From the NCBI RefSeq assembly GCF_050624435.1, contig NC_134530.1, positions 147,042,721-147,106,720 on the forward strand: a stretch of DNA of 64,000 nt, written 5' to 3'. Below, one piece after another: positions 33,262 to 44,685 of this stretch (its first letter is position 1; each line of letters begins with the position of its first letter). This DNA comes from Tenrec ecaudatus. Lineage: Eukaryota; Chordata; Mammalia; Afrosoricida; Tenrecidae. The notes beneath the pieces are model-generated. The model was not told the origin of the DNA, did no database searches, and worked only from the letters and a program-made list of their open reading frames with translations. The position numbers and the translations under genes are program-made.

Positions 33262-33477
33262 CCAAGGAACTCTGGTGCCATAGTGGTTACACTTTGGGCT
33301 GCTAACTGAAAGGTCAGCAGCTCAAAACCACTAGCCATTCCACAGGAGACAGACAGGGCTTTCTACGTTGGTAAATATTTACAACCTCATAAAACCACAA
33401 AGGCAGTTCGACCCTGTCCTATACTGAGTCACTATGAGCTAGCAGTGACTCAATGGCAATGATTTTGGAGTTTTTTA
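33262..33477 (+). repeat. AfroSINE inserted in a MIR, with target-site duplication
   Basis: 'ggtgccatagtggttacact', 'gggctgctaactgaaaggtc', 'gacagggctttctacg' and 'gactcaatggcaatgatttt'. The flanks 'taggtcctaac' (33251-33261) and 'tatgtcctaac' (33478-33488) differ at one base. Confidence 0.88.
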
Positions 33478-33488
33478 TATGTCCTAAC

Positions 33489-33575
33489 TCATTTAATTCT
33501 TACAACCATCCCATGAAATATGTACTTCTAAGACTCTCATTTTACATATAAGGACACGAGAAGCTGATAAGTTAA
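33489..33575 (-). repeat. MIR, second part
   Basis: 'tcatttaattcttacaacca', 'gtacttctaagactctcatt' and 'ttacatataaggacacgaga' are the antisense MIR core. Confidence 0.7.
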
Positions 33576-33588
33576 CTGTCTAGTAAGT

Positions 33589-34022
33589 TGTTGTTGGCTC
33601 CTCCAGTTGACTCCAAGTCAGAAACAGAACAAACCACTGCCCCAGCCTTCGCCATCCTCACAATTATTATGTTTGAGCCCATGGTGGACGTTACTATGTC
33701 ATCTATCTCCCTTAGGGCTCTCCTCTCTTCTGCAGACCATCTAGTTTATCAAACACCATATCCTTTGCTAGAGACTGGTCTCATAATATGTCCAAAGTCC
33801 TTGAGATAAAATACTGCCATTCTCTCTTTTAAGGACCATTTTAGCTGTACTTCTTCCAAGACAGGCTTGTTTGTTCTTCTGGCAGTCGGTAGTGCTTTCT
33901 ATATTCTTTGTTAACACCATGATTCAATTCCTCTGCGATCTTTCTCATTTGTGTCCAACTTTCATCTTGAAAATCCTATGGCTTGATCCAGGTGCACCTT
34001 AGTCCTCAAAATGAACTCTTTG
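33589..34022 (-). pseudogene. RTE/BovB-type LINE, 3' end, decayed
   Basis: Antisense RTE 3' portion: 'gttgttggctcctccagttg' (tail side), 'cagaacaaaccactgcccca', 'tatgtttgagcccatggtgg', 'gtacttcttccaagacaggc', 'caccttagtcctcaaaatga'. Split at 34022 by a HAL1 insertion and resumed at 35115. It encodes the C-terminal tail of ORF2, with many stops. Confidence 0.8.
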
Positions 34023-35114
34023 TGAAATAGAGGAAAGAACTAGGAGACAAAGGACATTTAGAGAGGTCTAAATACAGGCATGTACATATGTAAATATATT
34101 TATATATGACAATAGGGAAATATATCTATGGACATACATTTATATATTAAGTATTAAGGTAGTAAACAGACATTGGGCCTGTATTCAAGTACTCCCTCAA
34201 TGCAAGAACATTTTGTTTTAATAACCTGGCATTGATCACTGAAGACAAAATGGGTGCATAAGCAAATGTGGTAAAGAAAACTAGTGGTGTCCAGCTATCA
34301 AAAGATATAGCATCTGGGGTCTTAAAGGCTTGATAAACAAGCAGCCATCCAGCTGAGAAGCAAAAAAGCCCACATGGAAGAATCACACCAGCCTGTGTAA
34401 TCTTGAGGTGTTTATAAGATCAGGGATCAGGCATAAAAGACCCAGAACAAAAAATCATATCGATGTGAATGAAGGAGGGGGGGCAGAGTAGAGACCCAAA
34501 GCCCATCTGTAGATCATTGGTCTTCCCCTTACAGAAGGTTCACAAGGAAGAGATGAGCCAGTCAGGGCGAAGTATAGCACTGCTGAAACACACAACTTTC
34601 CTCTAGTTCTTTAATGCTTCCCTCCCCCCACCCCACCCCCACTATCATCACCCCAATTCTACCTTAACAATCCGGCTAGACCAGAACATGCACACTGGTA
34701 CAGATAAGAGCTCACAACACAGGGAAACCAGGACAGATAAGCCCCTCAGGACCAATAATGAGAGTAGTGGTCCCAGGAGGGTAGGGGAAGGTAGGGGGAG
34801 AGAAGGGGAACTGATCACAATGATCAACATATAAGCTCCCCCCGCCCCACAGGGGAATGAACAACAGAAAAATGGGTGAAGGGAGACAGCGGTCAGTGTA
34901 AAACATGAAAAAAATAATTTACAAATTATCAAGGGTTCATGAGGGAGGAAAGGGGGGGGGAGTGAAAAAAACCAGGAGCTGATACCAAGGACTTAAATAG
35001 AAAGAAAATGTTTTGAAAATGATGATGGCAACAAATATACAAATGTGCTTGACACAATGGGTGGATGGATGGATTGTGATAAGAGCTTTAAGAGTCCCCC
35101 AAAAATGATTTTTT
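34023..35114 (+). mobile_element. HAL1-type fragment inside the RTE
   Basis: 1092 bp of 3' body, from 'gaaatagaggaaagaactag' to 'agagtcccccaaaaatgatt'. Shared landmarks are 'tcaatgcaagaacattttgt', 'ggggtcttaaaggcttgata' and the purine tract near 34940. It is flanked by 'aaatgaactctttg' (34009-34022) and 'aaatgacctctttg' (35115-35128), a 14-bp target-site duplication with one mismatch. Confidence 0.87.
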
Positions 35115-36490
35115 AAATGACCTCTTTGCTCTTCAATACTCTCAAGAGGTCTTTACAGCAGTTTTACCCAATGCAATAAATTGTCTGATTTCTTGACTGG
35201 TGCTTCCATGGGTCCAAGCAAGTTTTAATACTTGACAACTTCAGTCTTTTCTGTTTATCATGATGGTCCAATTCTGAGGATTTGTGTTTACTTTGCATTG
35301 AGTTGCAATCCACATTGAAGGCTGCCCTCCTTGATTTTCATCATCAAGGGCTTCAAATCCTCCTCACTATTATAATTTATTCTCAAATAAATTACAGCCA
35401 CTATAATGTCTTGCATTTTAGAAGAAGGGGGAAAAAGAAATTTAGAAGAGTCTTTACTGCGTTAACCAGACTGCAAGAATCGAAGAGTGATTCTTTTGGT
35501 TGCAGTGCAGGGTGGAGGTAACAGCCAGGTTATACAGGCAAAACCCCATTTATCAGGGGCTTTCCTATAGAGCGAGCAGGTAACATTCCTTAGATCAAAG
35601 CAGGGTACAACCGCTACAGAAACCATAGTTAAGATTAATTTTAACATCCTGGTTACAACATCAAAAGGAACAATATTAAAGAATAACAAAATTAATCACA
35701 ACATTCAGATTACAACCCAGCATCAAAAGGAACAATATTGAAGAATAATGAGATTAATTACAAAGTCCTGATCCTGGGGACGTAAGAGTACACTCTAAAA
35801 TCAATCACTAGTGGGACTTTCTGAGACAGGACGGGGAAAGAAGCAGGTCATTCAGCAGTCGAAAAACTGGCATCACAGTGACTAATGCTAGTCTGGCTCA
35901 CTACCAGCAAGCAAGGTTGTATTATCTGTATCTCACATGTCGGTAAGAAGCCTTCCCCCAATCCTAATGCTGTATTCTTCTTCATACAATCCTGATTCTC
36001 TGATTTGCTTCTCAGCACACAGATTGAATGAGCATGGCGAAAGGATACAACCCTGACATATACTTTTCCTGATTTTGAACCACACCGTATCCCCTTGTTC
36101 TGTTCACACAATTTCCTCTTGGTCCATGTACAAGATCTGCACGAGCTCCACAAAGTGTTCCGGGATTCCTATTTCCCTCAATGCTCTCCATAGTTTGTTA
36201 TAATACGCACTGTCACATACCTTTGCACAGTCAATAAAACACAAGCAAACATAGTTTGTTATAATATGCATTGTCACGTACCTTTGCACAGTCAATAAAA
36301 CACAAGCAAACACCTTTCTGGTATTCTCTGCTTTCAACCAAGATCCAGTTGATGTCAACAATTCTCTCTCATGCCACATCATCTTCTGAATCTGGTTTGA
36401 ATTTCTGGCAGCTCTTATCCACGTAGTGCTGTAACAACTTTTAATTACCTTCCGCAGACTTTTGCTTGCATGTGATGTTAGTGACACTGA
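35115..36490 (-). pseudogene. RTE/BovB-type LINE, reverse-transcriptase part, decayed
   Basis: Continuation of 33589-34022. The minus strand at 36104-36487 reads 'ESRKVFACVLLTVQ'-like sequence followed by 'YNKLWRALREIGIPEHFVEL' and 'LYMDQEEIV', the RT core of RTE elements (in active relatives '...FVDFSKAFDCVDHNKLW...LGIPDHL'). At 35850-36150 the downstream 'LFNLCAEKQIRES'-type region is present but broken. An internal 61-bp tandem duplication (36189-36249 and 36250-36310) adds a frameshift. 35360-35860 is poorly conserved and may include unrelated insertion. Confidence 0.8.
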
Positions 36491-36584
36491 TTGATCGTCA
36501 ATGATGTATGCAGACTGTGGAATACAATAAGCAGTAGAGCTGAATCCAAGCAGCCTGGATACTTCATCCTTATGTTCTATCGCT

Positions 36585-36755
36585 GCCCCTGAATGTCATA
36601 CTGGAAGGAACTTAGGAAGTAATTTTTTCCAAATCTCTCATTTCATAGATGAGCAAACTGGAATTAAGGAGACCTGGAGATTTGACTAGGTATAAAGCTT
36701 ATAAATGGCAGAGTCGAGATTCTGGTCCAGGATTCGGTGGTCAAATGTTCTTTCA
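36585..36755 (-). repeat. MIR
   Basis: 'tttcatagatgagcaaactg', 'gaattaaggagacctgg' and 'aaatggcagagtcgagattc' follow the antisense MIR. Confidence 0.65.
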
Positions 36756-37127
36756 AGTGTCCCAGCACATGTCGCTGCTGGCCGTGATCTGAGAGGCTCA
36801 AGGGCTGGAAGGAGGTGGGGGAGCGGTGGGCGACTAGTTTTCCTTTTCCTTAGCCCGAGGTAGAAAAGACCTGCCTTCAGTACAGCTGGGGTTCCCTCGG
36901 CCAGAACACTCTGAGAGGAGCCAGCAGACCATCAGCCCTCACCTCTGCAGTGCGCTCCCCTTTCAAGTGTCTTCATTCTGGCTCTTGAACGAATACCATC
37001 CCAATCCTCAAGAGACAGAGGGCGTCCCTGGCCCGGGCTCATTCTATTGCAAGTGATCAAAGAGAAGGATCCTGAGTGGACTGAGCAGCTCACATCAGAG
37101 TAGCCTGGGACATAATTGGATCTGGGA

Positions 37128-37740
37128 GTAGAATAGTTAGGTTTTGTGTCAACTTGTCAGGGCCAGAATTTTCAATGGTCTTAGCAGTTGAGACCCAGTA
37201 ATTCCCCCAGGATGTGATTTACCACAATGTAATTGCTCCCACAATAGGATCTGCTATGAGCAGCCAATCAGTTGTAAGATTAGAGTGCGACCCAACACTT
37301 TAACTCAGATCACAGTCCTGAGGCAATTAATTGAAAGGATGTTTCCTTGGGGGATCGAGGCCTGCATCCAATACAAGGGAACACTGTGGGAAAACATTCT
37401 TGTTGTTTTCCTGGCTCTAGATCTTACAGTGCTCATCAATCTGTTCTTTGGACTTGAGACAATGGCCTACCATATTGTCTGCCAACCCAGGAAGTGGCGA
37501 GCAGCCTGCCCTTTGACCTGCTAACCTTGGATTCATGCCACCATTCTGTCATCTTCCAGCCAGTCTTGGGCTCACCAGCCCCCAGTGCTAATTGAGTTAG
37601 GAGAAGTCTCCAATCTAATATCTGAACTTAAGGCTTGCCCACTTCTACAACAGTGAGAGTCATTTTTTGTATATAAATGCCTTTCTATGTAGACGCATAT
37701 AAGCTTCTGTGGTCTTGCTTCTGTAGAGAGCCCAGCCCGA
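37128..37740 (+). mobile_element. Old ERVL (MLT2-like) LTR
   Basis: Opens with 'gttaggttttgtgtcaactt', a hallmark of MLT2-type LTRs, includes 'gcaggatgtgattta'-like and 'atataaatgcctttctatg' stretches, and ends near 'ttgcttctgtagagagccc'. It is more diverged than the solo LTRs at 14002 and 23240. Confidence 0.5.
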
Positions 37741-37979
37741 GGCAGGGACCAAATAAGACTTCAGTGCATCTAGTTCTGCTCCTTCTTCGTGCTGGTCGCC
37801 ATCCCAAGATGGTGCTGTCCACGTGGTTGAGGAAAGAGCAGGCTCAAGCCTGCATCCCAAGCACCAGCCATTTAAGAGAGTGACCTTCCTGTCCCAGGGC
37901 CAATACACCCAGCCCTTTCTTCAGTTAAGTGGGATTTAGAAGGTGCCCACTATGATCCGATCCATGTAAAACCTGGACA

Positions 37980-38372
37980 GTGAATCAAGAAGACTGCAGA
38001 AGAATTAATGTCTTTGACTTATGGTGTTGATGAAGAAGATTGATAGTACCATGGAGTGCCAAGTCTATCTTGGAAGAAATACAACCACAATGCTCCTTAG
38101 AATTCAGGATGGCAATATTTTGTCTCAAATAATTTGGACATATTATGCAGAGAGACCAGTCCCTGGAAAAAGACATCATGCTTTGTAGGGGGTCAAAGGA
38201 GAAGAACAAGATCCTCAGGGATTACATCGATGGACTCAAACATAGCAATGACTGGGATGCCACCGAATCAAGTCACATTTTGTTCTGGGGTACCTCGAAC
38301 TGGAACCAACTCGGTGGCACCTAATAATTATGGTTATGCACCAAGTTAACGACCAACAACAAAACAAATGAT
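37980..38372 (+). pseudogene. RTE/BovB-type LINE 3' end
   Basis: 'agaagaattaatgtctttga', 'ggacatattatgcagagaga', 'aaaaagacatcatgctttgt' and 'ggaaccaactcggtggcacc' lead into an A/C-rich tail 'ccaacaacaaaacaaa'. This is the C-terminal tail of RTE ORF2 ('KDIMLCRGSKEKNKILRD') plus the short 3' UTR, decayed. Confidence 0.8.
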
Positions 38373-38741
38373 TGGAACTGACACTCTATTGGAAACAGGG
38401 TGACAGATAAAAATATATAGCATGTTCAATGTTGAGGCGTGCGTGTGGAGAATGTAACGGGAAAGGTGGATTCGGGGTATCTGGGGGCACATTTTTGTAT
38501 TAGAGTGTCAGAGGCAGAGAAGGCCTCAGTGAGAAAATGGCATCTAAGCAGAAGTCTGAAGGAAGTGAGCAGTGCAGCCATGCGACGGAAGAGCATCCAG
38601 CAAGAGGAGCAGCCTTTGCGAAGGTCCTGAAGTGGGGCATGCCTGCGTGATAGATGAGCGGAGCAGGAGCTAGCACGGCTAGGGAGGGATGAAGAGGCAG
38701 AAATCACGCAGTCAGAGAAACAATCGATCAGCTCCTACGTG

Positions 38742-38925
38742 CTAAACTCGCTGTCTGCGCATCCATTCTGACTCATTGTGACCCTGTAGGACGGGGTAGA
38801 ACTTCCCCTGTTGGTTTCCTAGACTGTAACTCCTTACGGGAATAGAAAGCCTCGTCTTTCTTCCAAGGAGCAGCTGGCGGTTTTGAACTGCTGACATTGT
38901 GATTAGCAGCCCAACGAGTTAATGA
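38742..38925 (-). repeat. AfroSINE
   Basis: 'gtaggacggggtagaacttc', 'gactgtaactccttacggga' and 'agcagctggcggttttgaac'. Antisense; the 5' end is lost. Confidence 0.85.
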
Positions 38926-39059
38926 GGGTCATTGTTCAATGTATCTCTGTAGTCCATTACAAAGGCACTGCTTGTTATATTGAGAGAAATGGAAGTCACT
39001 AACGGGTTTGGAGCTGAGAAATGACAGGGACTGATCCTTTTGTTCCCTTTAACTTTTAA

Positions 39060-39500
39060 AATGTGAACTGTGTGAAGTTTACAGAGCAGATCAGCCTTTC
39101 ATTCAATAATTCATGCACATTTTATCTCATCTTATTGATTGTAATCCGCACAATAAAATATCACTTATCTCACTTCCTCCCTATGTTTCCTGCTTCTAGT
39201 CCTCCTTATTTCCTAACCTTTCTAAGCTTTGTCTTTGGGGAAATGCTGCTCTTGCATCTCCAATGGTTGGTTCTTTTAAGGCGGGCGTACCTCTCCAGTG
39301 GTATTGTTTCCCAATAGACCTGTCTATCGTTTGCCTATTGCTGGCGTGGGGTGAGTTCATTCCCAGAGTTGAAAAGTGACAAAGGCCCATAGTCTTGGGG
39401 GACGCCATCGGTCTCTGTTGACCGGTAAGCCAGGTCATTTTTATGATTTCCAGTTTTATTCCACATTTTTCTCTCACTGTTCCTCTGGCTGCTAGGCTGA
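39060..39500 (-). repeat. Older afrotherian L1 3' region (antisense)
   Basis: Sibling of 32690-33165: 'cacttcctccctatgtttcc', 'gctttgtctttggggaaatg', 'ccatagtcttgggggacgcc', 'gaccggtaagccaggtcatt', 'ccacatttttctctcactgt'. Confidence 0.65.
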
Positions 39501-40645
39501 AACCTGACTCTGAGGGAGAACGTAATGAAGTGAGACCCATCAGGAGGCAATTACAATAATCCAGTGGAGAGAGGGTGGCGGCTTTGACGACAGGGGAAGC
39601 AATGATGAGGTTCTGAATAAGACTTCCGGATGGATTGGTGTGGATTGACAGAGAAGAACCGTCCAGATCCACTCCAACGTCTTTCCCTGGACCAAAAGCG
39701 ATGATGGACTTGTCATCAGCTGAGGTGGAGATGGCTAAAACGGTTTGGGACATAGGGCAATGGTTAAGAAAATCTGACTGATGGGGGGTTCGGGGGCTCC
39801 ATAACCATATCTAGACCAACCAGTGCACAAAACAAATAGGGCACTCTGATTGGTCAGCTTGTGTCATGTGCTCCTGCATGACTAGAGCTTGGGAGGCATG
39901 ATTAACAGCCCCCGGGGGATAGAATAAGGAAGCCAGAGTTTTTGCACAAGGACGAGGTTTCCGGGTATACCCTCCACAGAAATATGGTAAAGAATAGTGA
40001 GAGAGAAGCTGGGTAGTTTCCCAAAGTCTCTAACTCTGTTCACCTATAAACACAAGATCCACTCACAGTAAATCCAACCCTGTCACCTGGTGCCAGAAGG
40101 AGACCTGAAATGAGGTCAGGTTGGAAGCAGATAGGAGTGTTGCCTGGTCAAAAACAATCCAATCCTAACACCACACTCTCCGTCATCTAACCCAGCTTCT
40201 CTGATTTTGGGGCACATACTAAGGGATAGATACCTGTGTGCGATTTTGACTGTATGCTACTTGGAAAGAACAGAGTCACATGGACAGAGGGGAGCGTGCC
40301 TGCTGGTGGGTATGCTGGCACGGACACATAATAAGCCGAGGGATGCCAAGACACTCTGTCTTCTTTGCTGCTATTCTCTAACTTGGTCACAAGTCTGAGG
40401 TGTGTTCAGTGCTATTTCAAAACAAAGAGAACCACCATGGATGCTTCAAATTCCATAGCCGATTTCATCTTCTTTTGAACACGAGTCTATGCTTCTGATT
40501 GATTTTCTCCCTTTCTGGGAAGCTGAGGGTCGCCTATCGCTTGGCTATAAGATTTCACGTGGGTTTCCAATCCAGGGAAGGAGGAGTCACAACTTTGCCT
40601 GGAGCTGATCTCAGAGGGAGCCCCTCACCTCCCAAAATGGAGCCC
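39501..40645. other. Unassigned sequence
   Basis: No recognised repeat or gene. Overlapping short ORFs on both strands carry no domain. Confidence 0.35.
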
Positions 40646-40646
40646 T

Positions 40647-40812
40647 TGAGGCCCTGGTGGGCCTGTATTGGCCTGCCAACCATAACCTCCAGGTCAAACT
40701 CACCAACTGCTCGGGAGGAGAAAGGTGGGCCTGCTCCTGTAAAGATTCACAGTCCAGAAACCCTATAAAGGGTCCCTGTGAACTGGCTCAATGGCAGTGG
40801 GTTTGGGTCCCC
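40647..40812 (+). repeat. AfroSINE, diverged
   Basis: 'gaggccctggtgggcctgta', 'caactgctcgggaggagaaa' and 'gctcaatggcagtgggtttg'. Confidence 0.75.
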
Positions 40813-40884
40813 TCCCAAATGGAGACTGAATTGCAGGTGCAGATGAGCAAGAGTAACTGAGAGACAACAGCAACAACAAACATC

Positions 40885-40985
40885 CTGGAATCAGCAGTGT
40901 TCAAATCTCAAAAATATCACTATGAGCTGTGGGGCCTCGGAAAAGTGGCAACCTCCTCCAGTCTCAGTTTCCTCCTTTATGAAAG
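40885..40985 (+). repeat. MIR
   Basis: 'gtgttcaaatctcaaaaata', 'gagctgtggggcctcggaaa' and 'tctcagtttcctcctttatg'. Confidence 0.7.
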
Positions 40986-40989
40986 AGGA

Positions 40990-41070
40990 ACACCATCCTG
41001 TGGGCCTTGCCATGACGAGCAGTTTCATGAGCTAGATGAGGCTTTTTATTCCCATAAAGAGGTAGAGTCT
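40990..41070 (+). repeat. AfroSINE, 5' part, split by HAL1
   Basis: 'gatgaggctttttattccca' then 'taaagaggtagagtct', the standard AfroSINE middle. The 5' end is degenerate. The SINE resumes at 41571. Confidence 0.65.
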
Positions 41071-41570
41071 CAAGGGACGAGTCCACCGGGGCACAGTATA
41101 GCGCTGATGAAACACAATATTCCTCTGCTTCTTTGTGCCTCCCCCCCTCCACTGTCATGACCCCAGTCCTGGCTAGACTGGAGCATGTACACTGGTACAG
41201 ATAAGAGCTCATGACACGCGGAATCCAGGTCAGTTAATGCCCTCAGGAACAGAAATGGGAGGAGCAATACCAGGAGGATAGGTGGAAGGGGGCGGGGGGG
41301 GGGGGGCGGGGGGGGGGCGGGAGAACAGATCATAATGATCAATGCATAACTCCCCCAGGGGGATGAACAACAGAAACTTGGGTGAAGGGAGACAGCAGAC
41401 AGTGTAAGATATGAAAATAATTATAATTTATCAAGGGATCATGGGAAATGACACCAAGGGCTCAAATAGAAAGTAAATGTTTAGAAAATGATGATGGCAA
41501 CATGTGTACAAAGATGCTTGACACAATTGATGTATGGAATATTAAGAGCCCCAATAAAAATGGTTAAAAA
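41071..41570 (+). mobile_element. HAL1-type fragment inside an AfroSINE
   Basis: 500 bp of 3' body: 'tgtacactggtacagataag', a very G-rich tract (41288-41331), 'gaacaacagaaacttgggtg' and the end 'gagccccaataaaaatgg' with an A-tail. It is flanked by 'aaagaggtagagtct' (41056-41070) and 'aaagagttacagtct' (41571-41585), a 15-bp duplication with two mismatches. Confidence 0.85.
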
Positions 41571-41675
41571 AAAGAGTTACAGTCTTGGAAACTGACATAG
41601 GCAGTTCTACCCTGTCCTATGGGGTCGCTATGAGTCAGATATAATTCGATGGCAATGAGATTTTTTTTTAAGTTA
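41571..41675 (+). repeat. AfroSINE, 3' part
   Basis: 'gagttacagtcttggaaact', 'cctatggggtcgctatgagt' and 'ttcgatggcaatgaga' followed by a T-run. It continues the SINE broken at 41070. Confidence 0.85.
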
Positions 41676-42539
41676 ATGGAGCAGTAACGCCAAGGCTACT
41701 TGGTTTTGGGTGCCCATTGCCCTTTTCATGGTCTTGATCCCGTGTCCCCACTGAAGTGGGTAGCTGTGCCCACCTGGTGTGGTCTCCTGCTGGGAGCCCA
41801 GCCTGGAGAAAAAGATGCTGGTGCAATCCCAGTGGCTCAGAGGCCCCTCTGAGATAGCCCAGTTTCCAAAATTGGCTGAGGGCTCCTCAAAGGAGCAAAT
41901 GCCTGCAGGAGGATGAAAGGGAAGCCGAACGCAAAGCTTTGAAGCCCTCCATTACGCTGGCCCAGCAGTGTCGACCTGCTCGGGATGTCCCCTGAAGGGG
42001 AAGAAACAAAGAGAATCGGTGATGAGAAAATGAAGGACGGCCGAGCGCCAGGGTTTGTATCAACAGCTTAATTCTCTGCTTTCTTGTCAGCCCTGATGGC
42101 TGGCAGCGAGGATAATGTGAAATGAAGAATGTTTTTCAAGGAGGAGCGAGAGTCCCTATCTGAAACTAATTTGTTGTCCAAAATTGTACTGCAGGAGTTG
42201 TTTAGAAACTGCAGATTAAGTTGTGCATAATAATACAGACAACTCTTTGATTATCTACACTCATGGATATTCCACGAAGAACAGATACCTCAAGGTGATT
42301 TATAAATGGATTCATAAGGCTGGATGATTTTTCTCCCAACAGTTTTAGCACTCTGAATTTAATTGTTTTCAGCGTATAGCCAGAGAGCCAGGGGATCTAT
42401 AACCTTCTATTAATTGCCAAACAACCAGGGTGTCAGTGCCACATCCTGCACCGCAGGAGATGCCTGGCTCGTGTTTGTCAATACTGTTGGAGAGGATGAG
42501 GGAGGGGAGTGTGAAAAAGAAGGAAAATTGGAAGCATGC
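41676..42539. other. Low-repeat block, candidate conserved non-coding sequence
   Basis: No ORF of note and no recognised repeat. About 42030-42400 is AT-rich with several TAAT/ATTA cores and a homogeneous, non-decayed look compared with surrounding repeats. A regulatory role is only a guess. Confidence 0.3.
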
Positions 42540-42755
42540 AGACCAGGGAGGTGGCTAAGAGTATGGGCTCTAATGCCAGGCTGCTCGTTCAAATCCTGGG
42601 TCTGCCTCCTACTACCTGTTCTTGGCACACTTCATTCCCTCCAACTGTGCCTGTTGCTTAACAGCAGCTGTGTTTCCTAAGGCTGGCAGGTCCAAAGGAG
42701 ACCATCTATGTAGAGTATTGAGCACAGTGCCTGGCACACAGGTTACTCCGAGTCA
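42540..42755 (+). repeat. MIR
   Basis: 'ggtggctaagagtatgggct', 'gttcaaatcctgggtctgcc' and 'gagcacagtgcctggcacac' span most of the MIR. Confidence 0.85.
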
Positions 42756-42845
42756 ATATCTGCTCCATAGCCATAGGGTTTGGCACATGGGAATATTAAT
42801 GTTCGATTAAGGTTGGTTTAATAGAAATAAATTAATGTCAGTAAA

Positions 42846-43025
42846 AGCTGTCTCTGGATAGAGCAAGTGATTAAATGCTAGACTACTTGCCCAAAGGTTG
42901 GCGGTTTGAGCCCACCCAGGGTGCCTAGGAAGAGAGGACTGGCAGTGTGCTTTGAAAACCTTATGACTCCACTCACTGTGTCATCCCACAAGTTAGGAGT
43001 CACCTCGTTAGAACTAACAACAAAC
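42846..43025 (+). repeat. Ancient AfroSINE with RTE-like tail
   Basis: 'cccaaaggttggcggtttga', 'cacccagggtgcc' and 'aggagtcacctcgttagaac' ending in 'taacaacaaac'. The end resembles the RTE 3' tail more than the younger SINE copies do. Confidence 0.6.
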
Positions 43026-43734
43026 GTCGGTTACCCCAGCCTTCAGCAGGCTGGGTGAGTGTTCTACAAAGGGTTCTCAAAGATGGCTTGTGAAACTATT
43101 GACAATTCCCCCCAGAGACTGCAGATAGGGGCAGCCCTCCAGCCCCTCAGTTGGAGCGATAACATCAGGTATCAGAGGAAGAGGTGGCTGCAGCTATGCA
43201 CGGGCATTGGTGATCCCTGGAGAGCCCCGGACAGCTGTCAACTCCTGTGTGCACTGAGAAAACACGCCCCCCATCCAGTCTTAATTATCCTGCCTAATGG
43301 GATAAGGCGATTATGATTTGTGGAAAATTGGCCATTATCAGCCATGCTTGGGAAAGCAAAATAGCCCTCAATGGCAGGGCACAAACGCTAGGTCAGGACA
43401 GAGACCAGGTGCCCCGGAGGCGAGGGCAGCGCCCAGGGACTCGGCTCCAGAAGCTGCCATTTGGAAGAGGGCCAGGCAGAAGACCTTCAGCCCTCTGAGA
43501 TATGGTTCTGAGAAGTGGGGGGTGATTCCAGCGGGAAGGGAAGTGGCGATGTGGGGAGCTAAGAGTACGAGCAATGGCGGGGTACAGAAGTCAACTCGCC
43601 CAGCTCCCTGCCACTGAAGCAGCAGCACCGTTCAGTTCAAAGTGAAGCTTGGGAGAGAAATTACACTTACGCCAAGTTGGTAAGATGACCCAGATTTGAG
43701 GTCTGGTTCTGCCAAGAACTTCCTAAATAACAAC
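43026..43734. other. Unassigned, low-repeat sequence
   Basis: No gene supported. Includes a TAAT-rich stretch (about 43278-43312). Confidence 0.35.
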
Positions 43735-43870
43735 AGTAACAATTATTTATTAAGGACCTCTTTATAGGGATGATCTTATTTAATTCTTACTTAATCTTCA
43801 CAACTGCTTTATGAGGAATGCTTTTTTTTTGTCCCCATCTTACTGGTGCAGGAAGTGAGTCTCCAAATGT
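43735..43870 (-). repeat. MIR
   Basis: 'ttatttattaaggacctctt', 'tcttatttaattcttactta' and 'ccccatcttactggtgcagg'. Confidence 0.7.
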
Positions 43871-43923
43871 AAAAACAACAACAACAAACTACCCCAAATC
43901 AGCTAATAAGAGGGAGATTAGGA

Positions 43924-43926
<3 letters not shown>

Positions 43927-43962
<36 letters not shown>
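43927..43962. repeat. (CA)n microsatellite
   Basis: Eighteen uninterrupted CA units. It creates spurious Thr/His and Cys/Val ORFs on the two strands. Confidence 0.97.
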
Positions 43963-43964
<2 letters not shown>

Positions 43965-44455
43965 ATCTGTGTGACTCTGAGGCCCCACCTGGGCCTGTCG
44001 CTGCTCCTGGGCATGCTCAGTGGTTGCCTCCCTGTGAAAGGAGACAGACGCCCCATGCAGTGTCCATTCAGTGGGAAACCCTGGGAAGAAACTGGTCAGT
44101 AAACGGAAGTGTCCCCAGTCAGCACTCCGGGAGAGACAGGGCGCCAAAGCACCGCAAAGTCGTCTCAGGAGCCACAACGTTGGGACAGTAGCCATATGTG
44201 ATGCAAATGATGCGTGTGGTGCTTGTGTGTTCGCTGTGTCCTCCTTCACCCTTGAGGTCATTTATAAAAGCGTGTTTGGCTTCGTTTTCCTTTGTTTTTA
44301 ATAGCTCCTTTAGGAAAGTTGGGGGGAGCAAAGTTATTTATGTAAAAATACGGCAATCTTTTAAAAAATAACTTCATTTGGTCATTATTTAATAGCATAA
44401 ATTGGCAGTAATATAATAATTTAGTGACCCTCTCATTTTTTATCTAATGTGGTCA
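43963..44455. other. Unassigned sequence
   Basis: No gene or recognised repeat; AT-rich from 44320. Confidence 0.35.
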
Positions 44456-44685
44456 TCATTTTTTAAAATCATTTTCATGGAGACCTCTTACAGCTCTTAT
44501 AATATTCCATACATCATTTGTATCAAGCATATTTGTACATATGTTGCCATCACCATTTCCAAAATATTTTCTACTTGAACCTATGGTGTAAGCTCCTCTT
44601 TTCCCCGCTCCTTCCACCACCCTCCCACCCTCATGAATTCTTGATCAACTATATATTATTATTATTTCCTATCTTACACTTCCAT
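44456..44685 (-). mobile_element. HAL1-type tail fragment
   Basis: Antisense: 'catttgtatcaagcatattt', 'gttgccatcaccatttccaa' and 'ttattattatttcctatctt'. More diverged than the other copies and probably older. Confidence 0.7.

Noticed and set aside
41070-41342. Proline-run ORF on the minus strand
   Set aside because: A by-product of the G-run at 41288-41331.
43926-44261. 111-codon antisense ORF ending in a Cys-Val run
   Set aside because: The run is the (CA)n microsatellite read on the other strand.
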